NCBI GenBank assembly: GCA_963691815.1
Contig: OY829656.1
Coordinates: forward strand, 3,544,910 to 3,608,909
Direction of reading: 5' to 3'
Source of the DNA: Echiichthys vipera
Taxonomy: Eukaryota > Chordata > Actinopteri > Perciformes > Trachinidae
DNA: 64,000 bases
Position numbers and translations under genes: made by a program. Numbering within the stretch: the first letter of the stretch is position 1; each line of letters opens with the position of its first letter. Shown here piece after piece: positions 37,446 through 50,342 of this stretch. The notes beneath the pieces are model-generated. The model made no database searches. It was given only the letters and a program-made list of their open reading frames with translations, and was not told the DNA's origin.

Positions 37446-37493
37446 CGTACACAGTGCCGTGTCTATGTGTCGCTAAACCTGTACCATGTCTAA

Positions 37494-38112
37494 GGGCGCA
37501 CTCCCACTGTCCTTCCGTCCCGTGCCCCGTGCTTTAGGGTCCTCGTCCCCCCCTCCAGGCCCGTTTGTACTCACACTACCTGGGCCTCGGAGAATGCTTC
37601 TTGCTGCCTATACGTCATCACGCCGTAACACGTCACACGCATTGATGACGTCATGGCGATGCATGGCTTTGTTTCCAGATCTTTCCGTAGACCTCGGAGT
37701 TTTTGTGCGTCTTGTCGACTGTTTTTGAATCTTTTCATCGACCAAATCTGCAGTAAACACTCCACCTCCGCATCACACCAACGTGAACCTTTCACCGCCA
37801 TTGTTTGAAATGTCCGTGCATGGTCCCTCCTTCTTTTTTCTACGTCCCAACAGGCGCACAGGAAATGACGTCAGAACCGCCGTAGGCCTCGTGCTCGTAC
37901 ACGTGCGCACGCTTGTGCTCGTACACGTGCGCACGCTCGTGCTTGTACATGTGCAAACGCGCTCTACAAAAGCCCACCTCTCTCAGACGGGCTGGACTGC
38001 CAGCTGGCCGCCGTTATGCTCTCAGTGGTTGCACTCACACTGGTCAAAGGCACTAGGCTTGACCCGAAAAACCTGTTTTGGCCCGGTGCGGAAGGACAGT
38101 GTGAGTGCGCCC
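37494..38112 (+). mobile_element. Harbinger-type non-autonomous transposon, copy B
   Basis: 619 bp with GGGCGCACTCCCACTGTCC / GGACAGTGTGAGTGCGCCC ends and a perfect TAA target duplication at both sides. A minus-strand frame (37801 down) reads MAVKGSRWCDAEVECLLQIW, the first helix of a Myb/SANT-like domain as found in Harbinger accessory proteins, then shifts out of frame. TGACGTCA lies at 37646-37653. Confidence 0.85.
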
Positions 38113-38687
38113 TAAAGCATCGCCTTTATCGTCTATTTTTCTCTAAACGGGACCATAATTTACTAAATGAACAACGTGCTGTAAGGAAGAAGACTTGAAA
38201 CTAGAGATTGAGACATAAACTCCTTAGGAAAATGTTTACTGAGGGAATAAATCAAGTGAGAAGTTTAGACTCATTTTCTCATTGACTTCTATAAAAAAAT
38301 TGACTCTTTTTGGAGCCGGTGGCGTCGCCCCCTGCTGGACATGAGAGAGAACGCAGCTTTAAGGCACTTCACTGTTGGCTTCACTTTTCAGACCTGGAAG
38401 CTTTGAAAGAAGGAAACAAAGAACCATGGAAGTGAAGAAAGGAAACAAGGAAGCAATGAAGTAAACAAGGGGCTAGGAGAGTAAACAAAAGAGAAGGAAG
38501 CCTTAAAGAAGATTGGACGTAGAAGAACAAAGGAAGTGCTAAAGCAAATATGTGACTCGTTTAAACCCCATCTGAATGTTAAATTGGGGACGGGGGTGGA
38601 GGTGGAGGTGGAGGGGGTCCTCAGCTGCTGTGGTGAGGGAGGGGTCAAGGCTGCCTCCCCCTCCTCCCCCCTCCATTCTTCTCCCTG

Positions 38688-38796
38688 TATAAACAGAGAG
38701 GCATTGTGAGGCAGGTGGTTTGACACACACACACACACAACCACAGTTTAGAGCGGAGGAATCTCCCAGCTGCTCCTGCTACGGTTCATTCTGCAG
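38688..38796 (+). promoter_or_regulatory. possible TATA promoter and short exon
   Basis: TATAAAC at 38688-38694 lies about 30 bp upstream of a possible start, and the following sequence ends CTGCAG|GTTAGA, a moderate donor at 38796. It could be an alternative dlk2 start or a non-coding RNA. Weak evidence only. Confidence 0.2.
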
Positions 38797-38959
38797 GTTA
38801 GACCCTCATCAACCCCTCAACACCCCCACAAACCCCCCGCCACCCACCGTCTGAGCGCCGGCCGACCAGCGTTCGACCGGCGCTCAGATTTAGCTTCCAA
38901 ACATCGTCACAGAAAGATCCAGTTACAGATGGTGACCCACCTACCAGGAAACCGGAACA

Positions 38960-39612
38960 ATGCACCAGAACAATGAACCAGAACAATGAATCAGAACATT
39001 AAACCAGAACACTAAACCAAAACACTAAACCAGAACGCTTAACCAGAACATTGAACCAGAACATTGAACCAGAACATTGAACCAGAATATTGAACCAGAA
39101 CATTGAACCAGAACATTGAACCAGAATACTTAACAGAAAGACTAAACAAGAACATTGAACCAGAACACTTAACAGAAAGACTAAACCAGAACATTAAACC
39201 AGAACTTTGAACCAGAATATTGAACCAGAACATTGAACCAGAACATTGAACCAGAATACTTAACAGAAAGACTAAACCAGAACATTGAACCAGAACACTT
39301 AACAGAAAGACTAAACCAGAACATTAAACCAGAACATTGAACCAGAACATTGAACCAGAACATTGAACCAGAACATTAAACCAGAACACTTAACAGAAAG
39401 ACTAAACCAGAACATTAAACCTGAGGCTACAACAGAACATTAAACTAGAAACATTAACCAGAACATTAAACCCAAACACTAAACCAGAACATTGAACTAG
39501 AAACATTAACCAGAACATTAAACCCAAACACTAAACCAGAACATTGAACTAGAAACATTAACCAGAACATTAAACCCAAACACTAAACCAGAACATTGAA
39601 CCAGAACCCCAA
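38960..39612. repeat. 13-bp minisatellite (GAACATTGAACCA)
   Basis: About 45 units of 13 bp with AACACTTAACAGAAAGACTA inserts forming a higher-order pattern. Confidence 0.95.
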
Positions 39613-39699
39613 ACATATACTCACATGAATATTTCATCAGTGACCAAATATGTTCTCAATATCCAAAGAGACTTGTCTATATGGGAGGGAAATGATGGA

Positions 39700-40545
39700 C
39701 ACGGTTCTAGAGGTACTGCAAGAGGTTCTAGGTGTCACTGAAGAGGTTCTAGTGGTCCTGTAGGTGGTTCTAAAGGTCATTTAGGAATACTTTATGGGTC
39801 CTTTTATTGAGGTGGTTCTAGGGGTACTTAAGAGGGTTCTAGTGGTCCTTAAGATGGTTCTAGTGGTCCTTTCTGTCATTCTAGTTGAGCAAAGGATATT
39901 TGAGTGGTCCCGTAGGTGGTTCTAGCGGTCCTTAAGATGGTTCTTGTGGTCTTTTCTGTGGTTCTAGTGGAGCAAAGGATATTTGAGTGGTCCCTTAGGT
40001 GGTTCTCACGGTCCTTAAGATGGTTCTTGTGGTCTTCTCTGGGGTTCTAGTTGAGTAAAGGGTATTTAAGTGGTCCTTAAGATGGTTCTAGTGGTCCTTT
40101 CTGTCGTTCTAGTTGAGTAAAGGATATTTGAGTGGTCCCTCAGGTGGTTCTAGTGGTCCTTAAAATTGTTCCAGTGGTCTTCTCTGGGGTTCTAGTTGAG
40201 TAAAGGATATTTGAATGGTCCCTCAGGTGGTTCTAGCAGTCCTTAAGATGGTTCTAGTGGTCTTGTCTGTGGTTTAAGTTCAGTAAAGGATATTTGAGTG
40301 GTCCCTCAGGTGGTTCTAGTGGTCCTTAAAATTGTTCTAATGGTCTTCTCTGGTTTTCTAGCTGAGTAAAGGGTATTTGAGTGGTCCCTCAGGTGGTTCT
40401 AGCAGTCCTTAAATTGGTTCTAGTGGTTTTCTCTGGGGTTCTAGTTGAGTAAAGGGTATTTAAGTGGTCCCTTAGATGGTTCTAGTGGTAATTTCTCTGG
40501 TTCTAGTTGAGGAAAGGATATTGGAGTGGTCCCTCGGGTGGTTGA
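39700..40545. repeat. 83-bp higher-order repeat built of 21-bp units
   Basis: Units of about 83 bp consist of four 21-bp subunits of the form GTGGTCC...GGTTCTA, one carrying TTGAGCAAAGGATATTTGAG. The same repeat resumes at 41580. Confidence 0.9.
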
Positions 40546-41579
40546 ACACTTATTTGACACTTTGGAGAGACGTGTTCTCCACTGCGTCATCAAACACAGT
40601 CAGTCCAACGCTGAGATTCTGATGTTGTGGATATTCAGGCTCCTGCTAAATCCTGCAGGCAGAAACAACATCAGGAGCTTTTCTCTGCAGAGAGTTAACC
40701 TTGTTTCCCAGCATGCCGTCTGTCAGACTCCGAGCCGCTCTCACCTGAAGGCGTTTTTGAAAAGCAGCAGCTCGTTCAGGTGCGGACGAGTCTCAGCCTG
40801 CCGGGCCGAGAGGCGTCTTCTGATCTGCATTCATATCTGATTCTCTTACAGAGGCCTTTAAACAAACAGATGGCGTCTGATGCCGACACGCTCGGCCTTC
40901 TGGGATCTGATACAGTTCAGACACAACAGATCTATGCGGTGTATCAGATAGAAGAGTCCCGAACCGACAGCAGAGCATTCTGGGTAACGGTTGAGCGAGG
41001 TTGCCAACACAAAGGAAGCAGAGAGAGAGAGAGAGAGAGTCTCCTCTAGGAGCGAACACTTCCTGAAGGCTGAATGATTTGAGCAGGGATCAGTTTTATA
41101 TCCAGCTCACAACATTAACACTGATAAAGCAACGACCCGAGACGACGGAGCTGCTGTAGCGCCCCCTACAGGCGGCAGTGTTCATCACAGCCGCAGCATG
41201 AACAAACAGTCGATTCGTCTTTTCTTACATTCTTCTAGGTGTTCAGACTTGCGTGTCTCTATTTCGCTGATGTTTTGGCTCAGACTTGTCTCCGTCTCTT
41301 GTTTTGACGTCTCAGTCTCGTGTGTTCTCTGACGCTGACTTGTTTCTGTCTCCATTGTGATTCAGCTCTTTCTCTACGGGCTGTTTGGACTTTAATTGTT
41401 GTCATCAAGGAGGTTCCAGTGAGCTCTAAGAGAATTCAGTGGTCATTGAGGGGGATGGAGACTTTAGGAGGTCACTGAGGGGGTTCTCTGGGTCCTTGAG
41501 GTGTTCTAGTGGTCTTTGAGGAGTTCTAACTATCGGTGGTTATGGTGTTCCTTAAGAACTTAGCATTGCTTTCGATGGT
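40546..41579. other. intergenic, no gene recognised
   Basis: Splits the two arrays of the 83-bp repeat. Contains a short GA run (41019-41040). Short frames here lack resemblance to known families. Confidence 0.45.
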
Positions 41580-42045
41580 TTTGTTCTGTTTTGACAGTCA
41601 TTGAGGTAGTTCTAGCGGTCCTTAAGATGGTTCTAGTGGTCCATCTTGTCATTCTAGTAGAGTAAAGAATATTTGAGTGGTCCCTTAGGTGGTTCTAGTG
41701 GTCCTTAAGATGGTTCTAGTGGTCTTTTCTGTGGTTCTAGTTGAGCAAAGGACATTTGAGTTGTCCCTGAGGTGGTTCTAGCGGTCCTTCAGATGGTTCT
41801 AGCGGTCTTTTCTGTGGTTCTAGTTGAGCAAAGGATATTTGAGTTGTCCCTCAGGTGGTTCTAGTGGTCCTTCAGATGGTTCTAGTGGTCCTTTCTGTGG
41901 TTCTAGTGGTGCAAAGGATATTTGAGTTGTCCTTCAGGTGGTTCTAGTGGTCCTTAAGATGGTTCTAGTGGTCCTTTCTGTGGTTCTAGTTGAGCAAAGG
42001 ATATTTGAGTTGTCCCTCACGTGGTTCTAGCGGCCATTAAGATTG
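41580..42045. repeat. second array of the 83-bp repeat
   Basis: About five and a half copies of the TTGAGCAAAGGATATTTGAG-containing unit, same orientation as the array at 39.7 kb. Confidence 0.9.
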
Positions 42046-42279
42046 TTGACTTGGACTCGCCTCAGTCTTGTGTGTTCTTAGACTCAGACTTCTTTCTGTC
42101 TCGTCAGCGTTTCGACTTGTTTAGTTTCCTTGGGGTTTTGACTCGGACTCGTCTTTGTCTTGGACTTGCGTTTGTCTGCAATGGAAAGTTCCAAACAGAA
42201 ACTTTCCCCGCAGAGGGCGTGTGATGAAGGGCTACAGGTAGAGCTAGCATCTGACATAGCATCAGTCTCGGTGTTCAAT

Positions 42280-42426
42280 CTGACGCGTTCAGTCGGATCA
42301 AACACTCTCGTTCGGCGTCAGCGGTCCGTAAAAAACACTCCATAAATACCAGACCTTCAAAATAAAAGCTCAGTGTCTGACATTCTGCTTCATGTCATAA
42401 CAGCGCAGGATACACTGACATACACT

Positions 42427-42489
<63 letters not shown>

Positions 42490-42955
42490 CTGAGTGTTTG
42501 TTTTTACTTGTCCAGGTAAAAATATATGAAGACACAAAACAACCACAAACAGAGGGAAAGGGATTCAAAACAAATACGAAGTGATGCTAAATGACCGAAA
42601 ATAAACACAAAACAACCACAGAGACAAAAAACGATGACAAAAATACATAAAGTGATTATAGATGTAAAACGACCACAGAGAGAAACAAAGCAATGACACA
42701 GAAACACAAAATGACTAAAAGAAGTTACAAAACCACCACAAAAAGATGCAAAATTATTAAAATTAGCTGCAAAACCACTAAAAAAAGATGCAAAACTACT
42801 AAAAAAAGATGTAAAATGACTAAAAATCAATGCAAAACCACCACATAAAGATGCAAAATGACTAAAAATAGATGCAGAACCACCACAAAAAGATGCAAAA
42901 CGATTAAAAATAGATGCAAAACCACCACAAAAGGTGGCTACAGGTAGAGGTAGCA
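42280..42955. repeat. CTG-repeat segment, copy 1
   Basis: Contains (CTG)19 at 42430-42486, then GAGTGTTTGTTTTTACTTGT and a run of GATGCAAAACCACCACAAAA-type repeats. Paralogous to 45400-46250. Confidence 0.9.
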
Positions 42956-43164
42956 TCAGTCTCGGTGTGCAGGCTTTTTTCCGTGAGCTCGTGGGCGCCG
43001 GAGAATAATGTTTACGCTTCAAACAGAGTGACATTTTTCACCGTTGCCTATTGCACGCTGTGTGACTGCTACTGAGGATCCCCCTCCTTCATCAACCGCA
43101 TCGTACTGGACACTTTTTCCATGTCCCCGTAATAGATTGGAAGAGGCGACCGATGCCTAAACGA

Positions 43165-43335
43165 ATGCCTTCACCGTACTGCCCCGAGCTAATCAGTGTT
43201 AGCCACGTCCGGCTGTTAGCGACTCTCCTGGATTTCTCCGTTAATAGTTGTTACACGTCTAAATGGATTATTTGATGTTTGTAAGTGATAGAAAAGATCA
43301 GGGGATGATTTAACTCCGGACATACACTTTTAAAA
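43165..43335 (+). repeat. dispersed repeat family R2, partial copy
   Basis: Shares GAATGCCTTCACCGTACTGC followed by CCCGAGCTAATCA with copies at 37.3 and 61.1 kb. Confidence 0.7.
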
Positions 43336-43986
43336 TAATAAAAAGTTCTTGCGTGCGGCTCATAGATGGCGATCACATCCGTGCAGCGTCAGTATCGGAT
43401 CAGTACTGGCCGACACATAAGTTCAGGTATCGGCATCGTAGAGGGACAAAGAGGGGTTGGAACATCTGTAAGTAAATGTGAAAAGTGTGTGTGTGTGTGT
43501 GTGTGTGAAGGAGCCTGATTTATTGTATCCGTTACATCAGTTTCAGGGTGAGGACCATGTGGTGGGCTTCAGATCTGCGGACTTGTTCACGGCGTCACAC
43601 TTTTTACTTTAACTGTGAAAGTGTTAAAACTGTCGCTGACAGCGTTTACGAGTCCAATCAACACTTATCAACACCTGTACGCACGGGGTGTGTTTGTGGG
43701 CCGATTCTCCTCTGGTTAGGTTTCATTTAACACCACAGTTAGCTGACAAACAACACACACACACCCCAGTGTGTGTGTGTGTGTGTGTGTGTGTGTCGGG
43801 GTCAGACCCTGCAGAGAGGGAGTGTGTTAACTGAAGAGGGAGGGCGGCTGGAGGACGGGTCTCCCTGTCGTCCGTCTGCAGCTTCAAACACTCTTTAAAA
43901 TAACCTGCAGAGGTCCAGAGTATGCGTGTGTGTGCCTGTGTGTGTGAGTGTGAGTGTGTGTGTGTGCGCGTGTGTGTGTGTGTGTG

Positions 43987-44077
43987 TGTGTGCTGAAGGG
44001 CAGCAGCGAGCGAGCGCACTGAGCTGAATCTTAAGGAGCTCTGTGACAGTGAAGCAGCAGGAAGCTGTCAGAATCAG
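43987..44077 (+). other. candidate dlk2 non-coding first exon
   Basis: A purine-rich segment ends GAATCAG|GTAAGAG, a near-perfect donor, and follows a TG microsatellite. The start is not defined. Plus-strand position upstream of dlk2, whose first coding exon begins with an acceptor, suggests a leader exon. Confidence 0.4.
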
Positions 44078-44399
44078 GTAAGAGCTGCTGTTGTTTGTTT
44101 CTTCAAACTTTACTCAGAAATATTTAAAAAAGTGAACTTCAGTTAATGAGACGAGTCAGAAAAACGTTTAATTACAGGAGAGATGTGTCAGAGTTTTTAC
44201 TGTTTTTACATTTCACACAGGAAGAGACAGAAATTTAAAGGTTTGTGTTGAATAAATGAAGCAAAAGGGAAAAAAAGGGGATATATAAACAATCATATAA
44301 ACAGAAGAAATAGAGCATTTTTTAAGCAAAACAAATAAACAAATATGTAATAGAAACAAATTAACAAATACATTTGAAAATAAATTAAATTCTCATAAT

Positions 44400-44770
44400 T
44401 ATTTTGTACTTTATTTCTTAAAATTGCCACTTTTTTATTCACTTATTCATTATTATTTATTCTTTTTTATATTTCCCCCCTTTTTTATTGACTTATGTAT
44501 TATTTTATCTATTCCTATTTATATGTTTATATTTTTTATTTACCATATTTATTATTTTATTCGCTTTATTTTTATTTCCACATTTTTTATTCAGTTATTT
44601 ATTATTTTATTTATTCCTCTTTATATTCCCCCTTTTTATTGACTTATTATTTATTCTATTTATTCTTCTTTATATGTTTATATTTTTTATTTACTTATTT
44701 TTTTTAAACCTCTATATGTCCACCTTTTTTATTTACTCATTAATTATTTTATTTTTTAAATAAATTTATT
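44400..44770. repeat. AT-rich TTTATT low-complexity tract
   Basis: Degenerate TTTATTTATTC-type sequence just after the candidate dlk2 leader exon. Hydrophobic open frames are compositional. Confidence 0.7.
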
Positions 44771-44809
44771 GTACAACTATGAGCGTCCCAAATCGTTTAA
44801 TGCCATGTT

Positions 44810-45067
44810 GGGCGACTGTGGCTCAGTGGGAGAGTGGATCGTCCTCCAATCGAGAGATCGGCGGTTCAATCCCCACCTCCCCCGGTCCACATGTCGAAGT
44901 GTCCTTGGTGTGTGAATGTGGTGTGAAAGATTAGATTAGATGGTCTGTAGATGTCCACTGCCATCAGTGTGAATGTCTGTGTGAACGGGTGAATGTGACA
45001 AACACTGTGAAAGTGCCTTGAGTAGTCAGAAGACTAGAAAGGCGCTTTAGAAGTACAAGTCCATTTA
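44810..45067 (+). mobile_element. tRNA-derived SINE, copy 2
   Basis: Head GGCGACTGTGGCTCAGTGGG and B box GGTTCAATCCC, then CACATGTCGAAGTGTCCTTG and tail AGAAAGGCGCTTTAGAAGTA. About 45 bp of the body, present at 61.4 kb, is missing. Confidence 0.85.
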
Positions 45068-45349
45068 TTAGTCCTTTTAAAGTGCGTTAGTTGTGGTTTA
45101 TTAATTGTTATAAGTTGTTACAGTTTAAAGAATGCAGTTCCTTGTGACGGGTTAGAGCGATGCACCGGTGTGGCACTATATGAAATGTTAAGAGCACTAA
45201 ATGAGATGAGGCGTCCAGCACTAAAGGAAGCGTTTAGAGGCTGTAAAGATGGACTTATTGGCTGCTTCACATGTTTGACCCTGAACGCCTCGCTGACTCC
45301 ACTGACAGTAGACTCCAGCGGGTCGTCCTTTTATGTGAAACACTTGAGA

Positions 45350-45350
<1 letters not shown>

Positions 45351-45377
<27 letters not shown>
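45351..45377. repeat. (CTG)9 repeat
   Basis: Nine CTG units, independent of the longer run at 45551. Confidence 0.95.
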
Positions 45378-45380
<3 letters not shown>

Positions 45381-45399
45381 CGTCCTGACACTGATTCAC

Positions 45400-45547
45400 T
45401 CTGACGCGTTCAGGCGGATCAAACACTCTCGTTCGGCTTCAGCGGTCCGTAAAAAACACTCCATAAATACCAGACCTTCAAAATAAAAGCTCAGTGTCTG
45501 ACATTCTGCTGCATGTCATGACAGCGCAGGATACACTGACATACACT

Positions 45548-45625
<78 letters not shown>

Positions 45626-46250
45626 AGTGTTTGTTTTAACTTGTCCAGGTAAAAATATATGAAGACACAAAACAACCACAAACAAACCAAGAATTACCAC
45701 AGGGAACGGGATTCAAAACAAATATAAAGTGATGCTAAATGACCACAGAGATGACAAAGATATGGAAAGTGATTATAGATGTAAAACGACCACAGAGAGA
45801 AACAAAACAATGGCACAGAAACACAAAATGCCTATAAATAGATACAAATCCACCACAAGAAGATGCAAAATTACTTAAAATAGATGCGAAACCACTAAAA
45901 AAGATCCAAACTGATTAGAAATAGATGCAAAACCACCACAAAAAGATGCAAAATGACTAAAAATAGATGCAAAACCACCACAAAAAGATGCAAAATGACT
46001 AAAAATAGATGCAAAACCACCACAAAAAGATGCAAAATGACTATAAATAGATGCAAAACCACCACAAAAAGATGCAAAATGACTAAAAATAGATGCAAAA
46101 CCACCACAAAAAGAAGCAAAATGACTAAAAATAGATGCAAAACCAACACAAAAAGAAGCAAAACACTTGCAAAGAAATTCAAAACATCTAAAAATGGATG
46201 TAAATTGACGACAAAGAGAAACAAAATTACTACAAAATGTCTATAAGCAG
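45400..46250. repeat. CTG-repeat segment, copy 2
   Basis: Contains (CTG)25 at 45551-45625 and a longer run of AAATGACTAAAAATAGATGC-type units (about 39 bp, 45850-46160). Otherwise matches 42280-42955. Confidence 0.9.
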
Positions 46251-47025
46251 ACTCTTGAAATTTGGTCGTCTTGTTTCTTCGTGTGGGGTCGCCCGCGTCA
46301 AAAGGATGTAAAAATATGTGTTGAATATATTTTCTGTATTATTTTAATATATTTTCTATCGGTAAACACTCTGACTGTAGGTAACGTGCAGTTAAAACGA
46401 GTCTGCAGCATATATAAATAAATATATATGTATATAAATATATAAATACTGAAGTTGGGTGTGAAACAGGGTTCACCCGCTCATCCCTCAGCACCGCCTG
46501 TCAGGTGTTTGACCTTTCACCCCGTTATGATGAAAACCCTTGAAACTGAGTTTGAGCCGTTTCAGATTCGCTCTGATGTAACTCTCAGAAACATCGTCCA
46601 CACTCCTGCACGGCGACCCGCCTCCTCCTCACGTTGCCATGGCAGCAGCTGCCACCTCCCGCCGGCCTGTGTGGTGTTTTTAAAGCCGGACCTGTCAAAC
46701 AACAAAGACCCTTTAAAAAGGTTTCCTTTGTCCTTCCTGCCAGCAGCAACACTTTCACCTTCAGTTCAATTCAATTCAGTTCAATTGTATTTATCGGGCC
46801 AAATCATAACAACAGTGACTTTCAGCTTCACAAAACTGTCTCTGAACCTTTATTTCACTTCAAACACGTTTGAGCTCCTCTCGTCCTGTTTCACGTCCCT
46901 CTGACGCTTAAGAACCAGAGTCCAAGACAACCTGGTTTGGAAGCCTTGTCTCGGGCTTGTGTCTTGTTGGACTCGGCTATTGAAAGCACCCAGCTGCTAA
47001 TTCAGGATCAGATGGACAGAACCAG
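46251..47025. other. intergenic, fragment of a fish dispersed repeat, no gene
   Basis: The stretch TTCAATTCAATTCAGTTCAA with ATCATAACAACAG (46763-46815) is a common fish repeat end. Nothing else recognised. Confidence 0.45.
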
Positions 47026-47275
47026 GGCCGGATCACGGTCCCATGATGCAAAATGACTTAAAAAAAGACGTAAAGTGGCTAAAAATAGATGCAAAACCAC
47101 CAGAAAAAGATGCAAAATGTCTAAAAATAGATGCAAAACCACCACAAAAAGATGCACAATGACTAAAAATAGATGCAAATCCACCTTGTTTTAAAGCCTT
47201 GTCTCGCGGTCGTGTCTTGTTGGACCAGGGCCGGATCACGGTCCCATGAGGCCCCTGGGCTCACATCCTTTGGGG
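47026..47275. repeat. minisatellite between direct copies of CCAGGGCCGGATCACGGTCC
   Basis: A short GATGCAAAACCACCA array (47045-47185) lies between two copies of CCAGGGCCGGATCACGGTCC ending CATGA. Confidence 0.75.
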
Positions 47276-48147
<872 letters not shown>

Positions 48148-48186
48148 TTCACGTTGAAGCATTAAATTGGCCACCTGTTGCTATCC

Positions 48187-48222
<36 letters not shown>

Positions 48223-48340
48223 CCTTCATTCTTTTCTTTCTCAAGCAAACACTGAAAGAAAAGAAGTGTGTGTGTGTGTGTTTGAGTGTCTTCCTCACTC
48301 ACATACCAAAGCACACACTTACACACACACACACACACAG

Positions 48341-48373
<33 letters not shown>

Positions 48374-48587
48374 CAGTAGTGCAGGCATGTCAGTTCCTGT
48401 CTGCGTTCGTCGCTGTAATCTCTGGAAAAATGATCCTGCTCGTTATTTCCCGCCGCCTGCCAGTCGAGTGTGTGGGCAGAGGGCCCTGAAGGTCCGTCGC
48501 TACAGCAACAAGCTGAACAGACTCAAGCTCAGAGCAGGAAGACGCCGACGAACGGACAAACACACACATACGCACACACACACACAG

Positions 48588-48676
48588 GCAGCATGAAGAG
48601 ATCCTACGGGAGAAACCAGGAGGAGATCTGAAGATTCGATCAGAAGAAGAAGAGGAAGAGAAACAGGAAGCAGCAG
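48588..48676 (+). other. candidate dlk2 non-coding exon
   Basis: Bounded by CACACACAG and AGCAG|GTAGGA. It contains an ATG whose frame soon stops. It could be an internal leader exon, or the 3' part of an alternative first exon. Confidence 0.35.
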
Positions 48677-49059
48677 GTAGGAACAGGAAGCTGGAAACAC
48701 GTCACAGGATCTGGAGGTGCGGCGTGTTGCGACGGGACGTTCTTTAAATGCGTTAAACCCTCAGGTTCTCCTGTACGGGTTAGCTCGGCACAAAACGCTT
48801 CAGGCAGAGGGGAACAGTTAGTGTGTGTGTGTGTGTGCGTGTGTGCGTGTGTGTGTGCATGTGTGTGTGTGTGTTTCCTGCAGTTTTGGTCACCTGGAGC
48901 GGTTGTTACAGACACGTTTCACACCTGGCATTTGAATGACCTCCTTTTTCACACGTGAACTGCAACCCTGAACGTATTACTCATTTTACATTTTATATTT
49001 TAATACAAAACATTTTAAGAACCTAAAATCATACGGTTAAAGTTTAATTCTGGTGTTTA

Positions 49060-49631
49060 GGGCGCACTCCCACTGTGCGTCCGTCCCGTGCCCCGTGCTT
49101 TAGGGTCCTTGTCCCCCCTCAAGGCCCGTTTGTACTCACACTACCTGGGCCTCGGAGAATGCTTCTTGCTGCCTATACGTCATCACGCCGTAACACGTCA
49201 CACGCATTGATGACGTCATGGCGATGCGTGGCTTTGTTTCCAGATCTTTCCGTAGACCTCGGAGTTTTTGTGCGTCTTGTCGACTGTTTTTGAATCTTTT
49301 CATCGACCAAATCTGCAGTAAACACTCCACCTCCGCATCACACCAACGTGAACCTTTCACCGCCATTGTTTGAAATGTCCGTGCATGGTCCCTCCTTCTT
49401 TTTTCTATGTCCCAACAGGCGCACAGGAAATGACCTCAGAACCGCCGTAGGCCTCGTGCTCATACACGTGCGCACGCTCGTGCTCGTACATGTGCAAACG
49501 TGCTTTACTAAAGCCCACCTCTCCCAAACGGGCCGTGACCGGCAACCTTGCACACACACTGGTCAAAGGAACTAGACTTTAGCCGTGAAGCCTGCTCGGG
49601 CACGGTACAGATGGACAGTGTGAGTGCGCCC
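49060..49631 (+). mobile_element. Harbinger-type non-autonomous transposon, copy C
   Basis: 572 bp, same ends as copy B, flanked by TTA and TGA. Highly similar to B over the Myb/SANT-like frame (49366 down, minus strand), with deletions near 49530. TGACGTCA lies at 49211-49218. Confidence 0.85.
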
Positions 49632-50278
49632 TGAGTCTTCACTGACTCTATTCTGTCCCCTCGGTTTCCGCACTCGATGACCCACTGAAAGGGTCCGAAT
49701 CCGTATTTACTGTGGGAGTGGGCCTTTACTGTTCATCAGGGTGGATGCTGTCATCGTTAAAGTTGACATCATAGTCATAGCTCCTGGTGAGGACCCTTTA
49801 CTGTAGAGTAGACGCGTGTAGGTGTGGACAGGGCCTCGGTGATATCAAGAGATAAGACACGGGTCAGTGGCGCCCACATCAAAGACCGGCAGGTCCGCGT
49901 GACTGTGACAGAGTGTGTGTGATGCGTTTGATCCGTCGCCGTCGTCTCAGTTTCACGTCTTTAAAAAGCTTCGATGTGAAACCCAGCTGAAGGACGCAGA
50001 TCTGATCCGAGGTCAGAATCGTCCTCAGCTCGGTTTCTCGGAGGGTAACCGGACCCCGGCCCACGAAAAACCAGGAAGTGTTTGATTAAAGCGTGAGCAC
50101 AGCTGATCCTGGAGCAGCAGCAGCAGCGGCGGCTGTGATTTACGGGTTCGCCCGAGACGCTACGACTGAAGACGTCTCACCTTTCAGGAGCCTCCGTGTG
50201 TTTGTCCAAGCGCTGACAAGCTGACTCCAGGTCAGACATTCACCAACACGTCTGTGTCTTCTGTCTCAGGTCAGCGAC

Positions 50279-50342
50279 ATGTCGCCCGTCAGAGCTGCCC
50301 TCGTCCTCCTCGTCCTCCTCGTCCCGCCCTGCACAGGTCAAG
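50279..50342 (+). CDS. dlk2: dlk2 coding exon 1 (signal peptide)
   Basis: Encodes MSPVRAALVLLVLLVPPCTG plus Q, a typical cleavable signal peptide. The exon is entered through a TTCTGTCTCAG acceptor just before 50270, so the leader must include an upstream non-coding exon. Donor CAAG|GTAAGG. Confidence 0.93.

Noticed and set aside
44810..44890. tRNA gene
   Set aside because: It has A- and B-box-like motifs, but it is the head of a SINE with body and tail, and no complete cloverleaf was seen. The same applies to 12253 and 61368.
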